Shown in pieces: positions 42,394 to 50,881 of a stretch of DNA of 64,000 nucleotides (positions within the stretch are counted from its first letter, which is position 1; each line of letters begins with the position of its first letter). The stretch is taken from the NCBI GenBank assembly GCA_937870635.1, contig CALMZP010000110.1:25015-89014 (forward strand). The letters run 5' to 3'. The position numbers and the translations under genes are program-made. Under the pieces are notes generated by a model. That model saw nothing but the letters and a program-made list of their open reading frames with translations. It did not search any database and was not told the DNA's origin. The stretch is from an uncultured Acidobacteriota bacterium (lineage in GTDB: Bacteria; Acidobacteriota; Thermoanaerobaculia; Gp7-AA8).

Positions 42394-43493
42394 ACTGGAT
42401 CGACCGACAGGAGCCGCTCGACAGGGCGTTGGAACAGGTTGCCGCCCAGCCCGTGGTGGCCATCGATACCGAGGCGGATTCGCTGCATTCGTACTTCGAC
42501 AAAGTCTGCCTGATCCAGATCTCGATCCCCGGCGACGATTTCGTCGTCGATCCGCTGGGAAAGGTCCACATCGAGAAGTTCGGGAAGATCCTCGCCGATC
42601 CCGCCATCACGAAAATCCTGCATGGCGGCGACTACGACCTGCGGATTCTCAACCGCGATTTCGGATTCGTCGCCTCCAACATCATCGACACCATGATCTG
42701 CGCCCAGCTCCTTGGCTACGAAGCCTTCGGGCTGGCGGCGCTCCTCGACAAGCATTTCGGCGTGAAGCTCAACAAAGCGCATCAGCGCGCCGACTGGGCG
42801 ATGCGTCCTCTTCCGCCCGACATGCTCGACTACGCGGCGATGGATACGCGCTATCTCATCGCCCTCGCCGACAAGCTTCGCGCCGAGCTCGAAGAGCTGG
42901 GCCGCTGGGAGTGGGCACAGGAAGAATTCAGCCGCCTCGAGAACGTCCGCTATCGCGAGACGCCGGAAGAAGACGAGGCGTGGCGGCGCATGAAGAACAT
43001 CGGCGGCCTCGATCGGCGCGGTCTCGCCGTCCTCAAGAACCTCCACGGCTGGCGCGATACGCTGGCGCGGAAGGCCGATCGTCCCCCGTTCAAGATCATC
43101 GGCAACGACGCGCTGATCGAGATCGCCACGAAGAAGCCTTCGGACGCGTCGGAGCTCGCCGCGCTCAAGTCCGTCTCGACTTATCACCGCGGCCGGTACG
43201 CGGGCGATCTCCTCCGCCTCGTTCAGACGGCGCTGGCGCTCCCCGAAACAGAGCTGCCCGAGCGGAACGAAGCGAAGTCGTGGGTCCGCGACCGGGAGCT
43301 CGAGAACCGGATCAACAAGATCAAGAAGGTTCGGGACAAAGTGGCTGCCGAGCTGAAGATCGACCCGGGACTCCTCGCGCCGCGGCACGTCCTGACGGCC
43401 GTGGCGTCGACGGGTTCACTCGACGAAATCGCCGCCCTGCGGAACTGGCAGCGCAACATTCTGGGTCAGCAACTCCTCGATGCTTTGAAGTAA
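42390..43493 (+). CDS. rnd: Ribonuclease D
   Basis: 367 residues; a 3'-5' exonuclease for tRNA 3' processing. The DEDDy residues are present: VAIDTEADSLHSY with the first Asp/Glu, LHGGDYDLRIL with the second Asp, and LDYAAMDTRYLIALAD with the Tyr and last Asp. HRDC-like domains follow (about 210-360), containing RRGLAVLKNLHGWRDTLARK and RALREL-like helices. The start ATG overlaps the nucleotidyltransferase-like gene. Confidence 0.93.
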   Translation: MNWIDRQEPLDRALEQVAAQPVVAIDTEADSLHSYFDKVCLIQISIPGDDFVVDPLGKVHIEKFGKILADPAITKILHGGDYDLRILNRDFGFVASNIIDTMICAQLLGYEAFGLAALLDKHFGVKLNKAHQRADWAMRPLPPDMLDYAAMDTRYLIALADKLRAELEELGRWEWAQEEFSRLENVRYRETPEEDEAWRRMKNIGGLDRRGLAVLKNLHGWRDTLARKADRPPFKIIGNDALIEIATKKPSDASELAALKSVSTYHRGRYAGDLLRLVQTALALPETELPERNEAKSWVRDRELENRINKIKKVRDKVAAELKIDPGLLAPRHVLTAVASTGSLDEIAALRNWQRNILGQQLLDALK

Positions 43494-43494
43494 G

Positions 43495-43500
43495 TACAAT
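43495..43500 (+). promoter_or_regulatory. Candidate -10 box TACAAT, 9 nt before trxB
   Basis: TACAATGCGCC is identical over 11 bases to the sequence at 1260-1270. It follows the rnd stop (TAAG) directly. No Shine-Dalgarno sequence before the trxB ATG. Confidence 0.45.
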
Positions 43501-43509
43501 GCGCCCGCC

Positions 43510-44502
43510 ATGGCAACCAGCTCTGAATTTCATGTGATCGTGATCGGCTCCGGACCGGCCGGATGCACGGCCGCGCTCTATCTGTCCCGCGCCAATCTGA
43601 AACCTCTGGTACTGGAGGGGATGCAGCCCGGCGGGCAGCTCACCATCACGACCGAGGTGGAGAACTATCCCGGGTTTCCCGAGGGGATCCTGGGGCCGAA
43701 GCTGATGGATCTGATGCGGCAGCAGGCCGAGCGTTTTGGCGCGGTTTTCCGCATGGAACAGGTGGAGAGCGTCAACTTCAGGCAGCATCCGTTCACGGTC
43801 GTCACCGATCGTCAGACCTACACCGTACCGGCGGTCATCATCGGCTCCGGCGCGTCAGCCATGCAGATCGGGCTTCCCTCGGAAAAGGCGCTGCAGGGAT
43901 TCGGAGTCTCGTACTGCGCGACGTGCGACGGGTTCTTCTTCAAGGAGAAGGAGATCGTCGTCGTGGGCGGCGGCGACTCGGCGATGGAGGAAGCGACGTT
44001 CCTCACGAAGTTCGCGAAGAAGGTGACGGTCATCCATCGCCGGGAAGAGCTTCGCGCGTCGAAGATCATGCAGGACCGCGCGAAGAACAATCCGAAGATC
44101 GAATTCGTCTTCAACACCGTCGTCGAGGAAGTCCTCGGATCGAAGGACGGTGGGGTGACCGGCCTCAAGATCCGCAATCTGCAGACGGGCGCCGTGAGCG
44201 AGATGAAGACGCAGGGCCTCTTCGTGGCGATCGGCCACACGCCGAACACGAAGCCGTACGCGGGCCAGATCGAGATGGATGACAAGGGCTACATCATCCA
44301 GCCGCACAAACACTCCACCGTGACCAACATCCAGGGTGTCTTCGCATGCGGCGACGTGGTCGACCACATCTACCGCCAGGCCATCACGGCGGCGGGTTCA
44401 GGTTGCCAGGCGGCGCTCGATGCCGAGCGCTGGCTGACGCACGAGCGCATCACCGAGCGGTGGGGTCTCCCCGCCGGTGAGGAGGAGCGCATTGACGCGT
44501 AA
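43510..44502 (+). CDS. trxB: Thioredoxin reductase
   Basis: 330 residues; an NADPH-dependent flavoenzyme that reduces thioredoxin. FAD site VIVIGSGPAGCTAALYLSR, redox-active CATC (VSYCATCDGFF, about residues 137-140), the NADPH site IVVVGGGDSAMEEATFL and the C-terminal FAD block GVFACGDVVDHIYRQAITAAG. The length matches the low-Mr bacterial family. It ends inside the next gene's ribosome site and start, so the two are coupled. Confidence 0.96.
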   Translation: MATSSEFHVIVIGSGPAGCTAALYLSRANLKPLVLEGMQPGGQLTITTEVENYPGFPEGILGPKLMDLMRQQAERFGAVFRMEQVESVNFRQHPFTVVTDRQTYTVPAVIIGSGASAMQIGLPSEKALQGFGVSYCATCDGFFFKEKEIVVVGGGDSAMEEATFLTKFAKKVTVIHRREELRASKIMQDRAKNNPKIEFVFNTVVEEVLGSKDGGVTGLKIRNLQTGAVSEMKTQGLFVAIGHTPNTKPYAGQIEMDDKGYIIQPHKHSTVTNIQGVFACGDVVDHIYRQAITAAGSGCQAALDAERWLTHERITERWGLPAGEEERIDA

Positions 44503-46264
44503 GTCCTTCGCCGACACTCTCCTGATCCTCGGCGGCGGCGGCATGGTTGGTATTCAGGTTGCGCGGGAGGCCGCGCGCGAGCTGCGGCCGAAGCGCATCG
44601 TCATCTCTTCACTCACGAAGCGCGAAGTCGACCAGGCCGTCGAGCTCCTGTCGAAGGAAACGCAGGAAGTCGAATTCGTCGGCGCGGCGGCGGACATCTT
44701 CCTGCCCGAATCGCTGCAGGGGAAGGATCGCGCGTCGATCATCGCCAACCGTGACGATTTCGACGCGCTCTTCGCCGAATCGTTCTCGCCCGATGCCGAT
44801 TACAGCAAGTCCGCCTTTTTCAAGCTGATCGAGCGGCATACGCCGGACGTCATCGTCGACTGCATCAACACGGCGACGGCGATCAGCTATCAGGACGTCT
44901 TCACCGTTTCGCGGCGCACGAAGCTTCTGCTCGACGCGCTCGAGGATCGGAAGGGTCCGGTCGACGCCGCGGAGCTCGCGCCTCTCATGACCTCGGTCCG
45001 CGAGCTGCTCGTGGCGCAGGGCGTGCCACAGATCACGCGACACATTCTGTTCCTCCACAAGGCGCTGGAAGAGAGCAACGTCCGCGTCTACGTGAAGGTC
45101 GGAACGACGGGAACGGGCGGGATGGGCATCAACATCCCCTACACGCACAGCGAGGACAAGCCGTCTCCGCAGCTGCTGGCGAAGTCGGCGATCGGATTCG
45201 CGCACACAGGACTTCTTTTCCTCATGGCCAGAACGCCGGGAGGAGAAGGGGAGAATCACGGCGCGATCATCAAAGAGATCAAGCCCGGCGCGATGATCGG
45301 ATTCAAGCGCCTCGGCGAGACGCACGTGCGGCTGCGCGGAGACCGCGAGCCGGCCATCCTGATGAACGCGCGCGAGGAAGAGGTCGGCGCGAACCTCGAG
45401 ACGCGGCAGAAGAGCGAGACGTACGGGCGGTTCGGCGATCGCGACATCCCGCTGAAGATCATCGGCGCCGATACGGGCGAGAACGGGTTCTTCTCGATCG
45501 GCGAGTTCCAGGCGATCACCTATCCGAGGCAGATGGAGTACGTCACTCCCGAAGAGGTGGCACGCACGGCTGTACTCGAGATCCTTGGCGCATCGACCGG
45601 GCGCGACGTGCTCTCGGCCATCGATGGAGCGATCACGGAGCCGAGCTACCGCGCCGGCGTGCTGCGGGAACAGGCCATCCTGCAGATGGAGCATCTGGAG
45701 CGCGCCGCCGGCAGCGACCTTCTTCCGTCGATTGCCGTCGGCCACCTCGGACCGCCGAAGCTCACGAAGCTCCTGACGGAAGCGTTCCTGATCCGCGAGG
45801 CCGCGGGCACCGACGAGCTGGAAGCCATCCTCGATCTCCCGGCGAACAAGATGCAGCTCATGGTGGAGCAGTATCTCGAAGCGAATCCGCGCATCGTCAG
45901 CCTGATCGTGACGATCGGCATCCCGCTGCTGCGGATGCGGGACGGGAAGCTGCGTCTCACGCGTGGTCCGCGGCTGAACATCCCGGTGACGCCGCCCGAT
46001 GGGGCGCCGGTGCCGTTGACCGACGACGGAATCGAGCGTTACGCGCGCACGGGATGGGTCGACCTGCGTGAGGAGAACTTCCGCTTGTGGGGCGAGCGCA
46101 TCGCGCAGCTGGCGAAGTCGCGGCCCGACATCGTCGCGAACGGCTCCGCGGCGTTCGACCTCACGAAGTACAGTCGCAGCCGCTTCGTGCCGGGCGATGT
46201 CGTGGGCTGGCTCTTCACGAACGAAGCGGACGAGCAGGGAATGGTGGGGCACCGGCTGTTCTAG
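44492..46264 (+). CDS. Large Rossmann-fold (NAD(P)-binding) protein of unknown function
   Basis: 590 residues from the TTG at 44492, chosen because GAGGAGGAG lies 6 nt upstream; a GTG at 44477 is the alternative. It begins with LLILGGGGMVGIQVAREAAR, a dinucleotide-binding motif, and the first 170 residues resemble a short-chain dehydrogenase or epimerase (TPDVIVDCINTATAISYQ). The middle block GTTGTGGMGINIPYTHSED and the rest (to GMVGHRLF) have no function I recognise. No signal peptide or membrane helix. The 11-bp overlap with trxB suggests coupling. Confidence 0.75.
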   Translation: MTRKSFADTLLILGGGGMVGIQVAREAARELRPKRIVISSLTKREVDQAVELLSKETQEVEFVGAAADIFLPESLQGKDRASIIANRDDFDALFAESFSPDADYSKSAFFKLIERHTPDVIVDCINTATAISYQDVFTVSRRTKLLLDALEDRKGPVDAAELAPLMTSVRELLVAQGVPQITRHILFLHKALEESNVRVYVKVGTTGTGGMGINIPYTHSEDKPSPQLLAKSAIGFAHTGLLFLMARTPGGEGENHGAIIKEIKPGAMIGFKRLGETHVRLRGDREPAILMNAREEEVGANLETRQKSETYGRFGDRDIPLKIIGADTGENGFFSIGEFQAITYPRQMEYVTPEEVARTAVLEILGASTGRDVLSAIDGAITEPSYRAGVLREQAILQMEHLERAAGSDLLPSIAVGHLGPPKLTKLLTEAFLIREAAGTDELEAILDLPANKMQLMVEQYLEANPRIVSLIVTIGIPLLRMRDGKLRLTRGPRLNIPVTPPDGAPVPLTDDGIERYARTGWVDLREENFRLWGERIAQLAKSRPDIVANGSAAFDLTKYSRSRFVPGDVVGWLFTNEADEQGMVGHRLF

Positions 46265-46281
46265 AGCCTCGCCCCCACCGA

Positions 46282-46360
46282 AATGTTGAATGTTCAATGT
46301 TGAATGTTCAATGTTGAAGGCGGTTGCCATTCAACATTCAACATTGAACATTCAACATTC
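46282..46360. repeat. Inverted array of 7-bp repeats
   Basis: GAATGTT / CAATGTT units face CAACATT / GAACATT units. Immediately followed by the hairpin-rich repeat at 46372. Confidence 0.9.
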
Positions 46361-46371
46361 CCATCAGTTTT

Positions 46372-46428
46372 CCCCCTCATCCGCCGCTTCGCGGCACCTT
46401 CTCCCCCAGTCTTGGCTGGGGGCGAAGG
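46372..46428. repeat. Hairpin-rich intergenic repeat
   Basis: CCCCCTCATCCGCCGCTTCG with CGGCACCTTCTCCC, then a CCCCCAGTCTTGGCTGGGGG hairpin. Fragments of the same repeat (CCCTCATCCG) recur near 33601 and 37075, and its reverse near 33490. Confidence 0.7.
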
Positions 46429-46444
46429 GAAAGATCGATTCCGG

Positions 46445-46450
46445 TACCAT
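46445..46450 (+). promoter_or_regulatory. Candidate -10 box TACCAT, 6 nt before a start codon
   Basis: TACCAT then TTCCCG and ATG. No Shine-Dalgarno sequence. Confidence 0.3.
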
Positions 46451-46456
46451 TTCCCG

Positions 46457-47221
46457 ATGCGCCCCCTGATCCTGGTTCTCCTGCTCCTGCCCACCCTCGC
46501 ATTCGCCCAGCAGATTCCGCAGTACGAACAGATCCTCGTCCCCTTCGACACCATGACCCTCGAGAGCGGTGGTGCCCGCTGGCACGCCGAGCTGTGGGTC
46601 CGCAATGACGGGACGTCATCGATCAACCTGGTTCCGGAGGTCTGTTACTCGTTCGGTCAGCCGGGCCCTTGTGCGCGCAGGATCGACGTCCCCGCGGGAC
46701 AGACCGTGCTGCTCGACGTGTTCCCGCCATCGAATGCGGAGTTTCCCGGAGTTCTTTTCTATGTGCCGCGGGGCCGCAGTGGCGACGTAACCTTCAACCT
46801 GCGGATTCGCGACCTGAATCGCGGCGCCGACGCGATCGGAACGGAAATACCGGTGATCCGCGAAGATGATTTGAAGACGGGAACAGCCACTCTGATCAAC
46901 GTGCCGCTGTCGCAGACCGGCCGTGTCAATCTGCGGCTCTACGTGCCGGATCCCGCGGGAGGGTTCACCGTGCGGCTCTACGGGGAGCCTGGAGACCGGC
47001 TGCTTGGCCAGCGCAGCTACGTTCTGGGGCTTCCCACCGACCCGCCTTATCCTCTGTTCATTCCAATCACGATCGACGCGAGCGACATCTTCCGCGGATG
47101 GATCGCGGATCGGGTGCGCGTCACCGTCGAGCGCACGATCGGTGCAGATCGACCCTTCTGGCCGCTGCTCACGATCACCAACCAGCGAAACAATCAGATC
47201 ACAGTGGTCAGCCCGCAGTAG
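46457..47221 (+). CDS. Secreted protein of unknown function
   Basis: 254 residues with a signal peptide (MRPLILVLLLLPTLAFAQQ). The mature part is beta-rich: WHAELWVRNDGTSSINLVPE, then CYSFGQPGPCARRIDVPAGQ with a likely disulphide, and LDVFPPSNAEFPGVLFYVPR. This resembles extracellular immunoglobulin-like or proteobacterial surface beta-sandwich domains common in Acidobacteria, but no family is assigned. The start at 46457 is preferred over upstream in-frame starts because these lie in the repeats. The methyltransferase gene follows 19 bp on. Confidence 0.7.
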   Translation: MRPLILVLLLLPTLAFAQQIPQYEQILVPFDTMTLESGGARWHAELWVRNDGTSSINLVPEVCYSFGQPGPCARRIDVPAGQTVLLDVFPPSNAEFPGVLFYVPRGRSGDVTFNLRIRDLNRGADAIGTEIPVIREDDLKTGTATLINVPLSQTGRVNLRLYVPDPAGGFTVRLYGEPGDRLLGQRSYVLGLPTDPPYPLFIPITIDASDIFRGWIADRVRVTVERTIGADRPFWPLLTITNQRNNQITVVSPQ

Positions 47222-47240
47222 CGGGTAAAAAGCAGGAACC

Positions 47241-48149
47241 GTGTCGGTACCCTATGTCTGTCCCGCCTGCCGGGGCGCTCTGCAGCTGGACACTGCGTCC
47301 CTGCGCTGCGCGAAGTGCGGCGTCGATTACCCCGTCGAGCTGGACATCACGGATTTCTCCGGCGGCTCCTACTACGACTCCTATGCGCCGGGGCAGGAGT
47401 TGCCGGAGGAACATCAACGGGGTCTCGAAGCGGAAGTGTTCGGGTCGAGGTGGCGGGTCGAACGCTACTACGCGCCGAAGCTCACGCCCGGATCGCGCGT
47501 GCTCGACTGCGGGTGCGGCAACGGCGTTTCTGTCGACGTGCTGACGGAGCTTGGCTTCGACGCGCGAGGGATCGATCTCTCGTCGCTTCGCAAGTGGCAG
47601 TGGAGAGAGCGCGGGCATCGCGATCGGCTGGCCGTTGCCAGCGCCTTGCGGCTGCCGTTCCCCGATGGTGCATTCGACGCTGTGATCTCTTCAGGGGTGA
47701 TCGAGCACATCGGCGTCGCGGAGGAGGGAGGAGCGACGTATCGGGTGACGCCGCTCCCGGACCGCGACCAGCAGCGCCGCGCGTACGTTGGCGAGCTGCT
47801 TCGCGTCACGAGGCCGGGCGGGAGCGTCTTCGTCGATTGTCCGAACGGCGCCTTCCCGATCGACTTCTGGCACGGTGCGGTCGGGGGCCGGGCGCGGTTC
47901 CATGGCCGTGACGAAGGATTCCTGCTGGCGATCGGAGACATCCAGGGATACGCGGGAGGCGCAACGCTGACCGCCCATTCGCCTCATCGACGCTTTGCGT
48001 TCCGGCAGGTGGGTCGTCACTGGTACGGGAAGCTCTTCGCGCCCCTCATGGCCGCCGCGTTCGCGCTGGGAGGCCGGCTGTTCGCGAGAACGGCGCTGAA
48101 CCCATACCTGGTCCTGGAAATCAAAAAGCCGCCCGAAGGCGGCTTCTGA
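47241..48149 (+). CDS. SAM-dependent methyltransferase with N-terminal zinc ribbon
   Basis: 302 residues from GTG 47241. An N-terminal Trm112-like zinc ribbon (CPACRG at 7-12, CAKC at 28-31) precedes a class I methyltransferase: motif I SRVLDCGCGNGVSVDV, acidic end GFDARGIDLSSL, and motif IV FDAVISSGVIEHIGV. A C-terminal hydrophobic segment (FAPLMAAAFALGGRLFA, about 268-284) may tie it to the membrane. The last residues KKPPEGGF overlap the terminator of the convergent gene. Substrate unknown; lipid or glycan methylation is possible. Confidence 0.82.
   Translation: MSVPYVCPACRGALQLDTASLRCAKCGVDYPVELDITDFSGGSYYDSYAPGQELPEEHQRGLEAEVFGSRWRVERYYAPKLTPGSRVLDCGCGNGVSVDVLTELGFDARGIDLSSLRKWQWRERGHRDRLAVASALRLPFPDGAFDAVISSGVIEHIGVAEEGGATYRVTPLPDRDQQRRAYVGELLRVTRPGGSVFVDCPNGAFPIDFWHGAVGGRARFHGRDEGFLLAIGDIQGYAGGATLTAHSPHRRFAFRQVGRHWYGKLFAPLMAAAFALGGRLFARTALNPYLVLEIKKPPEGGF
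48123..48145 (-). terminator. Intrinsic terminator for the M23 peptidase gene
   Basis: On the minus strand AAGCCGCC-TTCG-GGCGGCTT is a perfect 8-bp stem with a UUCG loop, followed by a short T-run (TTTTTGA). It stands 44 bp after the peptidase stop and lies inside the last codons of the convergent methyltransferase gene. Confidence 0.8.
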
Positions 48150-48162
48150 AGAGATTAGAACC

Positions 48163-48190
48163 CGCGGGCGAGATCGCCCGCGGCTCCACT
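48163..48190. repeat. GC-rich palindrome
   Basis: CCGCGGGCGAGATCGCCCGC with GGCTCCACT. It overlaps the last base pairs of the M23 peptidase gene. Confidence 0.85.
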
Positions 48191-49061
48191 AGAACGCGTT
48201 GAGGATGTACTCGAGCGGATTGACGGCGTTGTTGTTCAGGCGCACCTCGTAGTGCAGGTGCGGTCCCGTCGAGCGGCCGGTCGAGCCGACGTAGCCGATC
48301 ACATCGCCGCGCTTCACGCGCTGGCCGGGGCGCGACGCGAAGGAGGAGAGATGTCCGTAGCGCGTCGAATAGCCGTTGCCGTGGGAGAGGTAGATGACGT
48401 TGCCGTATCCGCCTTCCCAGTTCGCCTTTACGACCGTGCCGTCTGCGGGAGCGCGCACGGCCTGGCCGACGGCCGAGGAGATGTCGACGCCGCCGTGCTG
48501 GCCGGGCTCGCCGGTGAACGGGTCCGAGCGTCCGCCGAAGCCGTCGGTGAGAATGCCGCGGACCGGAGCGATCGACGGCGTGGTGGAGAGCAGGTTGAAC
48601 TGCGCGACGAACTTCTGCTCGAGAACCGAAAGATCGCGCTCGATGCGGTGCGAGGTGAAGCTCATCTTGTCGATGTCGTCGCGGAAGGGGATCGCCGAGT
48701 TGTCGGTCCGCGTGCCGCCGACTCCGCCGGTGCTCGTCTCATCGAGTGTGGAGATGCCGGCGATGATCGCCAGCTTCCTGGTCTTGTCCTCTACGTTGTG
48801 CAACTGCGTCCGAAGCGATTCCACCGACTTGCTGAACTGCTCGTTCGCGACCTGAAGGTCGCGGTTTTCGCGACGGAGGCTGGAGAGCTCGTGGGTCTGA
48901 GAGAGCGACGTGAAGTACTGGACGGAGAAGAACGTGGAAAGGCAGAGAGAAGACGTGATGAGAGAGACGACGGAGAACAGCAGACGGTGCGAGACCTTCA
49001 ACTTTCTGAACTTGGCCCGCGCGTGCGGGACAAAGATGATTGTTGAGTAGCGCTTATCCAT
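48189..49061 (-). CDS. M23-family peptidase (LytM-type)
   Basis: 290 residues. One N-terminal transmembrane segment (RLLFSVVSLITSSLCLSTFF, about 26-45), a coiled coil (about 55-95: LSSLRRENRDLQVANEQF) and a C-terminal LytM domain: GGRSDPFTGEPGQHGGVDIS with the zinc His and Asp, then YGHLSS and GPHLHYEVR. The domain is intact, so it may cut peptidoglycan or act on cell division. SD GGAG stands 7 nt before the ATG and a good promoter is at 49116-49143. A dedicated terminator follows. Confidence 0.93.
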   Translation of the reverse strand: MDKRYSTIIFVPHARAKFRKLKVSHRLLFSVVSLITSSLCLSTFFSVQYFTSLSQTHELSSLRRENRDLQVANEQFSKSVESLRTQLHNVEDKTRKLAIIAGISTLDETSTGGVGGTRTDNSAIPFRDDIDKMSFTSHRIERDLSVLEQKFVAQFNLLSTTPSIAPVRGILTDGFGGRSDPFTGEPGQHGGVDISSAVGQAVRAPADGTVVKANWEGGYGNVIYLSHGNGYSTRYGHLSSFASRPGQRVKRGDVIGYVGSTGRSTGPHLHYEVRLNNNAVNPLEYILNAF

Positions 49062-49115
49062 GCGTTCTCCAGTTTGATGAACTACGGGATCGATTGGGCC
49101 TTACGTGAAGGCGTA

Positions 49116-49143
49116 TTGTAAGGAGAAGGTTTCGAGAGTCAAC
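49116..49143 (-). promoter_or_regulatory. Sigma-70-type promoter for the M23 peptidase gene
   Basis: On the minus strand TTGACT, a 16-bp spacer and TACAAT. It is the only clear -35/-10 pair found in the window. Predicted transcript start near 49109 leaves a leader of about 48 nt with CTGGAGAACGC before ATG. Confidence 0.7.
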
Positions 49144-49345
49144 GAAAAACTCCCCGAAAATCACCCAGTTCTGGAATGAGTGACACGGGACACAACTCCT
49201 CACAATTGAAGCACATAGCTCGAAAAAATATGTGGATACCACATATTATGTCCATCACGCCGCGTCGATTCGTTTAATGCTCGTAATAACTGGCGACCAC
49301 CACCGTTTTCGCGTTGTGATACTCCTCACACAAATCGGTGCGGGT
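49144..49345. other. AT-rich intergenic region without a gene
   Basis: The widest gene-free spacer (49062-49361) between the divergent M23 peptidase and deaminase genes. It is distinctly more AT-rich than the rest. It contains TGGATACCACATATTATGTC, an imperfect palindrome around CCACATA, and TTTAATGCTCGTAATAACTG. No repeat of the other families and no reading frame of note is seen; regulatory function is likely but unproven. Confidence 0.5.
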
Positions 49346-49351
49346 TAGAAT
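49346..49351 (+). promoter_or_regulatory. Candidate -10 box TAGAAT, 10 nt before the deaminase start
   Basis: TAGAATGCGCC differs by one base from the boxes at 1260 and 43495. It argues for the ATG at 49362 because two earlier in-frame starts overlap the box itself. Confidence 0.4.
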
Positions 49352-49361
49352 GCGCCGCTCA

Positions 49362-49802
49362 ATGCGCGCCGACTGGAATCAGTACTTCATGGGAATCGCT
49401 CACCAGGCGGCCACCCGTGCCACCTGCCAGCGAAAACACGTCGGAGCGGTCATCGTCCGGGACCGGACCGTCCTCTCCACCGGCTACAACGGCTCCGTCC
49501 GCGGTCTCCCGCACTGTGAAGACGTCGGCTGCGTCGTCGAAGATGGTCACTGCATCACCACCGTGCACGCGGAAGCGAACGCCATCCTGCAGGCGGCGAA
49601 GAACGGCGTGTCGATCGAGGGGAGCGAGCTCTATACGACCGCCTCTCCATGCTGGAACTGTTTCAAGCTGATCGCGAACGCCGGGATCCGCCGGATCTAC
49701 TACGGCGAGTTCTACCGGGACGAGCGTTCGCGCGAAACGGCGAAGCAGATCGGGATCGAGCTCGTCGACCTCCAGATGCCTTCCAAAGCGCCGACGCAGT
49801 AA
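49362..49802 (+). CDS. dCMP deaminase (ComEB-like)
   Basis: 146 residues from ATG 49362 (MRADWNQYFMGIAHQAATRA), chosen because ComEB-type proteins begin with this WNQYFM block and because the candidate promoter overlaps the earlier starts. Zinc site: HAEANAI and TASPCWNCFKLI; the upstream YNGSVRGLPHCEDVGC is the family substrate and allosteric block. It turns dCMP into dUMP for thymidylate synthesis. The tsaB gene begins 27 bp downstream and may be in the same unit. Confidence 0.9.
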   Translation: MRADWNQYFMGIAHQAATRATCQRKHVGAVIVRDRTVLSTGYNGSVRGLPHCEDVGCVVEDGHCITTVHAEANAILQAAKNGVSIEGSELYTTASPCWNCFKLIANAGIRRIYYGEFYRDERSRETAKQIGIELVDLQMPSKAPTQ

Positions 49803-49829
49803 GGTGTCGGGTGCGCAAGGCACTCATCC

Positions 49830-50438
49830 ATGCTCATCCTCGCCGCCGACACGTCCCTCCCGCTCCTTTCCGTCGCGCTCCTGCGGGACGAGACGGTCAT
49901 CGGCGCGCTGTCCCTCGAAGGGAAAGGTTCCCGCAACGAAAAACTTCTCCCCTCGGTCGACTGGCTTCTCTCGGAGTCTGGAACGCCTCGAGAGTCGATC
50001 GACCTTTTCGCCGTGACCCGCGGCCCGGGCTCTTTCACGGGCGTCCGGATCGGTCTGGCCACGATCCAGGGTCTCGCGCTCGTCCTTGGCAAGCCGGTCT
50101 GCGCGATGTCGACGCACGAGGCCATCGCCTCGGAGTTTCATCAGCGCGTCGTGATCGCCGACGATGCCGGCCGCGGAGAGTTCTACCTCTCCGAATTCGA
50201 GGCCGGACGGGAAACGCGTCCCCCGCATCTCGCCACTGCGGAGGAACGATCCCGCCTGCATGGCCACGTCGTCGACGTCTCCGCATATCTCCAGCGGCAC
50301 AACGTGGCCGCCGGATGCGCCCGCCGCGCTCTCGAGATCCACCGTAGCGGGGCACTCGATCGCTACGCCGACGTTACCCCGATCTACGTCCGCCTGGCGG
50401 AGGCAGAGGTGAAGTTGCAGCAGAAGAGGAGTGAATGA
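49830..50438 (+). CDS. tsaB: tRNA t6A biosynthesis protein TsaB
   Basis: 202 residues. Opens MLILAADTSLPLLSVALL and has the TsaB blocks NEKLLPSVDWLL, DLFAVTRGPGSFTGVRIGLA and GLALVLGKPVCAMSTHEA. It is the scaffold that dimerises with TsaD to make N6-threonylcarbamoyladenosine on tRNA. The stop overlaps the rimI start by ATGA, the usual tsaB-rimI pair. Confidence 0.94.
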   Translation: MLILAADTSLPLLSVALLRDETVIGALSLEGKGSRNEKLLPSVDWLLSESGTPRESIDLFAVTRGPGSFTGVRIGLATIQGLALVLGKPVCAMSTHEAIASEFHQRVVIADDAGRGEFYLSEFEAGRETRPPHLATAEERSRLHGHVVDVSAYLQRHNVAAGCARRALEIHRSGALDRYADVTPIYVRLAEAEVKLQQKRSE

Positions 50439-50881
50439 GCGGAGAGGTCGAGATTCGCGAAGCGCGTGAATCGGACCTCGACGCCGTGCATCAGCTCGAG
50501 CGAGCCTGCTTTCCGGTCCCGTGGCGGCGCGAGTTCTTCGCCAGCGAGCTTCAGCAGACCGGCAGGGTGTGCCTCGTAGCGACGCGCGACTCGTACCTGA
50601 TCGGATACGTATTCGCGATGACGATCCTGGACGAGATGCACATCAACAAGATCGCCGTCGCTCCGTCGGAGCGCCGCCGCGGCATCGCCATCGCGCTCAT
50701 GCATCTCTGCATGGATGCCGCCCGCGAGCGGAACGTAACCCTTCTCACGCTGGAGGTACGGCAGTCCAACGCCGGCGCACAGCGGTTCTACGAGCACCTG
50801 CAGTTCGAACCGTCGTACATCCGCCCGCGCTATTACCCCGACGGCGAGGCCGCCGTCGTCATGACGCGGCGGGTGTTTTGA
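50435..50881 (+). CDS. rimI: Ribosomal protein S18-alanine N-acetyltransferase
   Basis: 148 residues, a GNAT-fold acetyltransferase. Blocks: ARESDLDAVHQLERACFPVPW, IGYVFAMTILDEMHINKIAV, the acetyl-CoA loop SERRRGIAIALM and LEVRQSNAGAQRFYEHLQF. The short N-terminus and the link to tsaB support RimI. The stop codon TGA belongs to the left arm of the 51-bp inverted repeat that follows. Confidence 0.9.
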   Translation: MSGEVEIREARESDLDAVHQLERACFPVPWRREFFASELQQTGRVCLVATRDSYLIGYVFAMTILDEMHINKIAVAPSERRRGIAIALMHLCMDAARERNVTLLTLEVRQSNAGAQRFYEHLQFEPSYIRPRYYPDGEAAVVMTRRVF

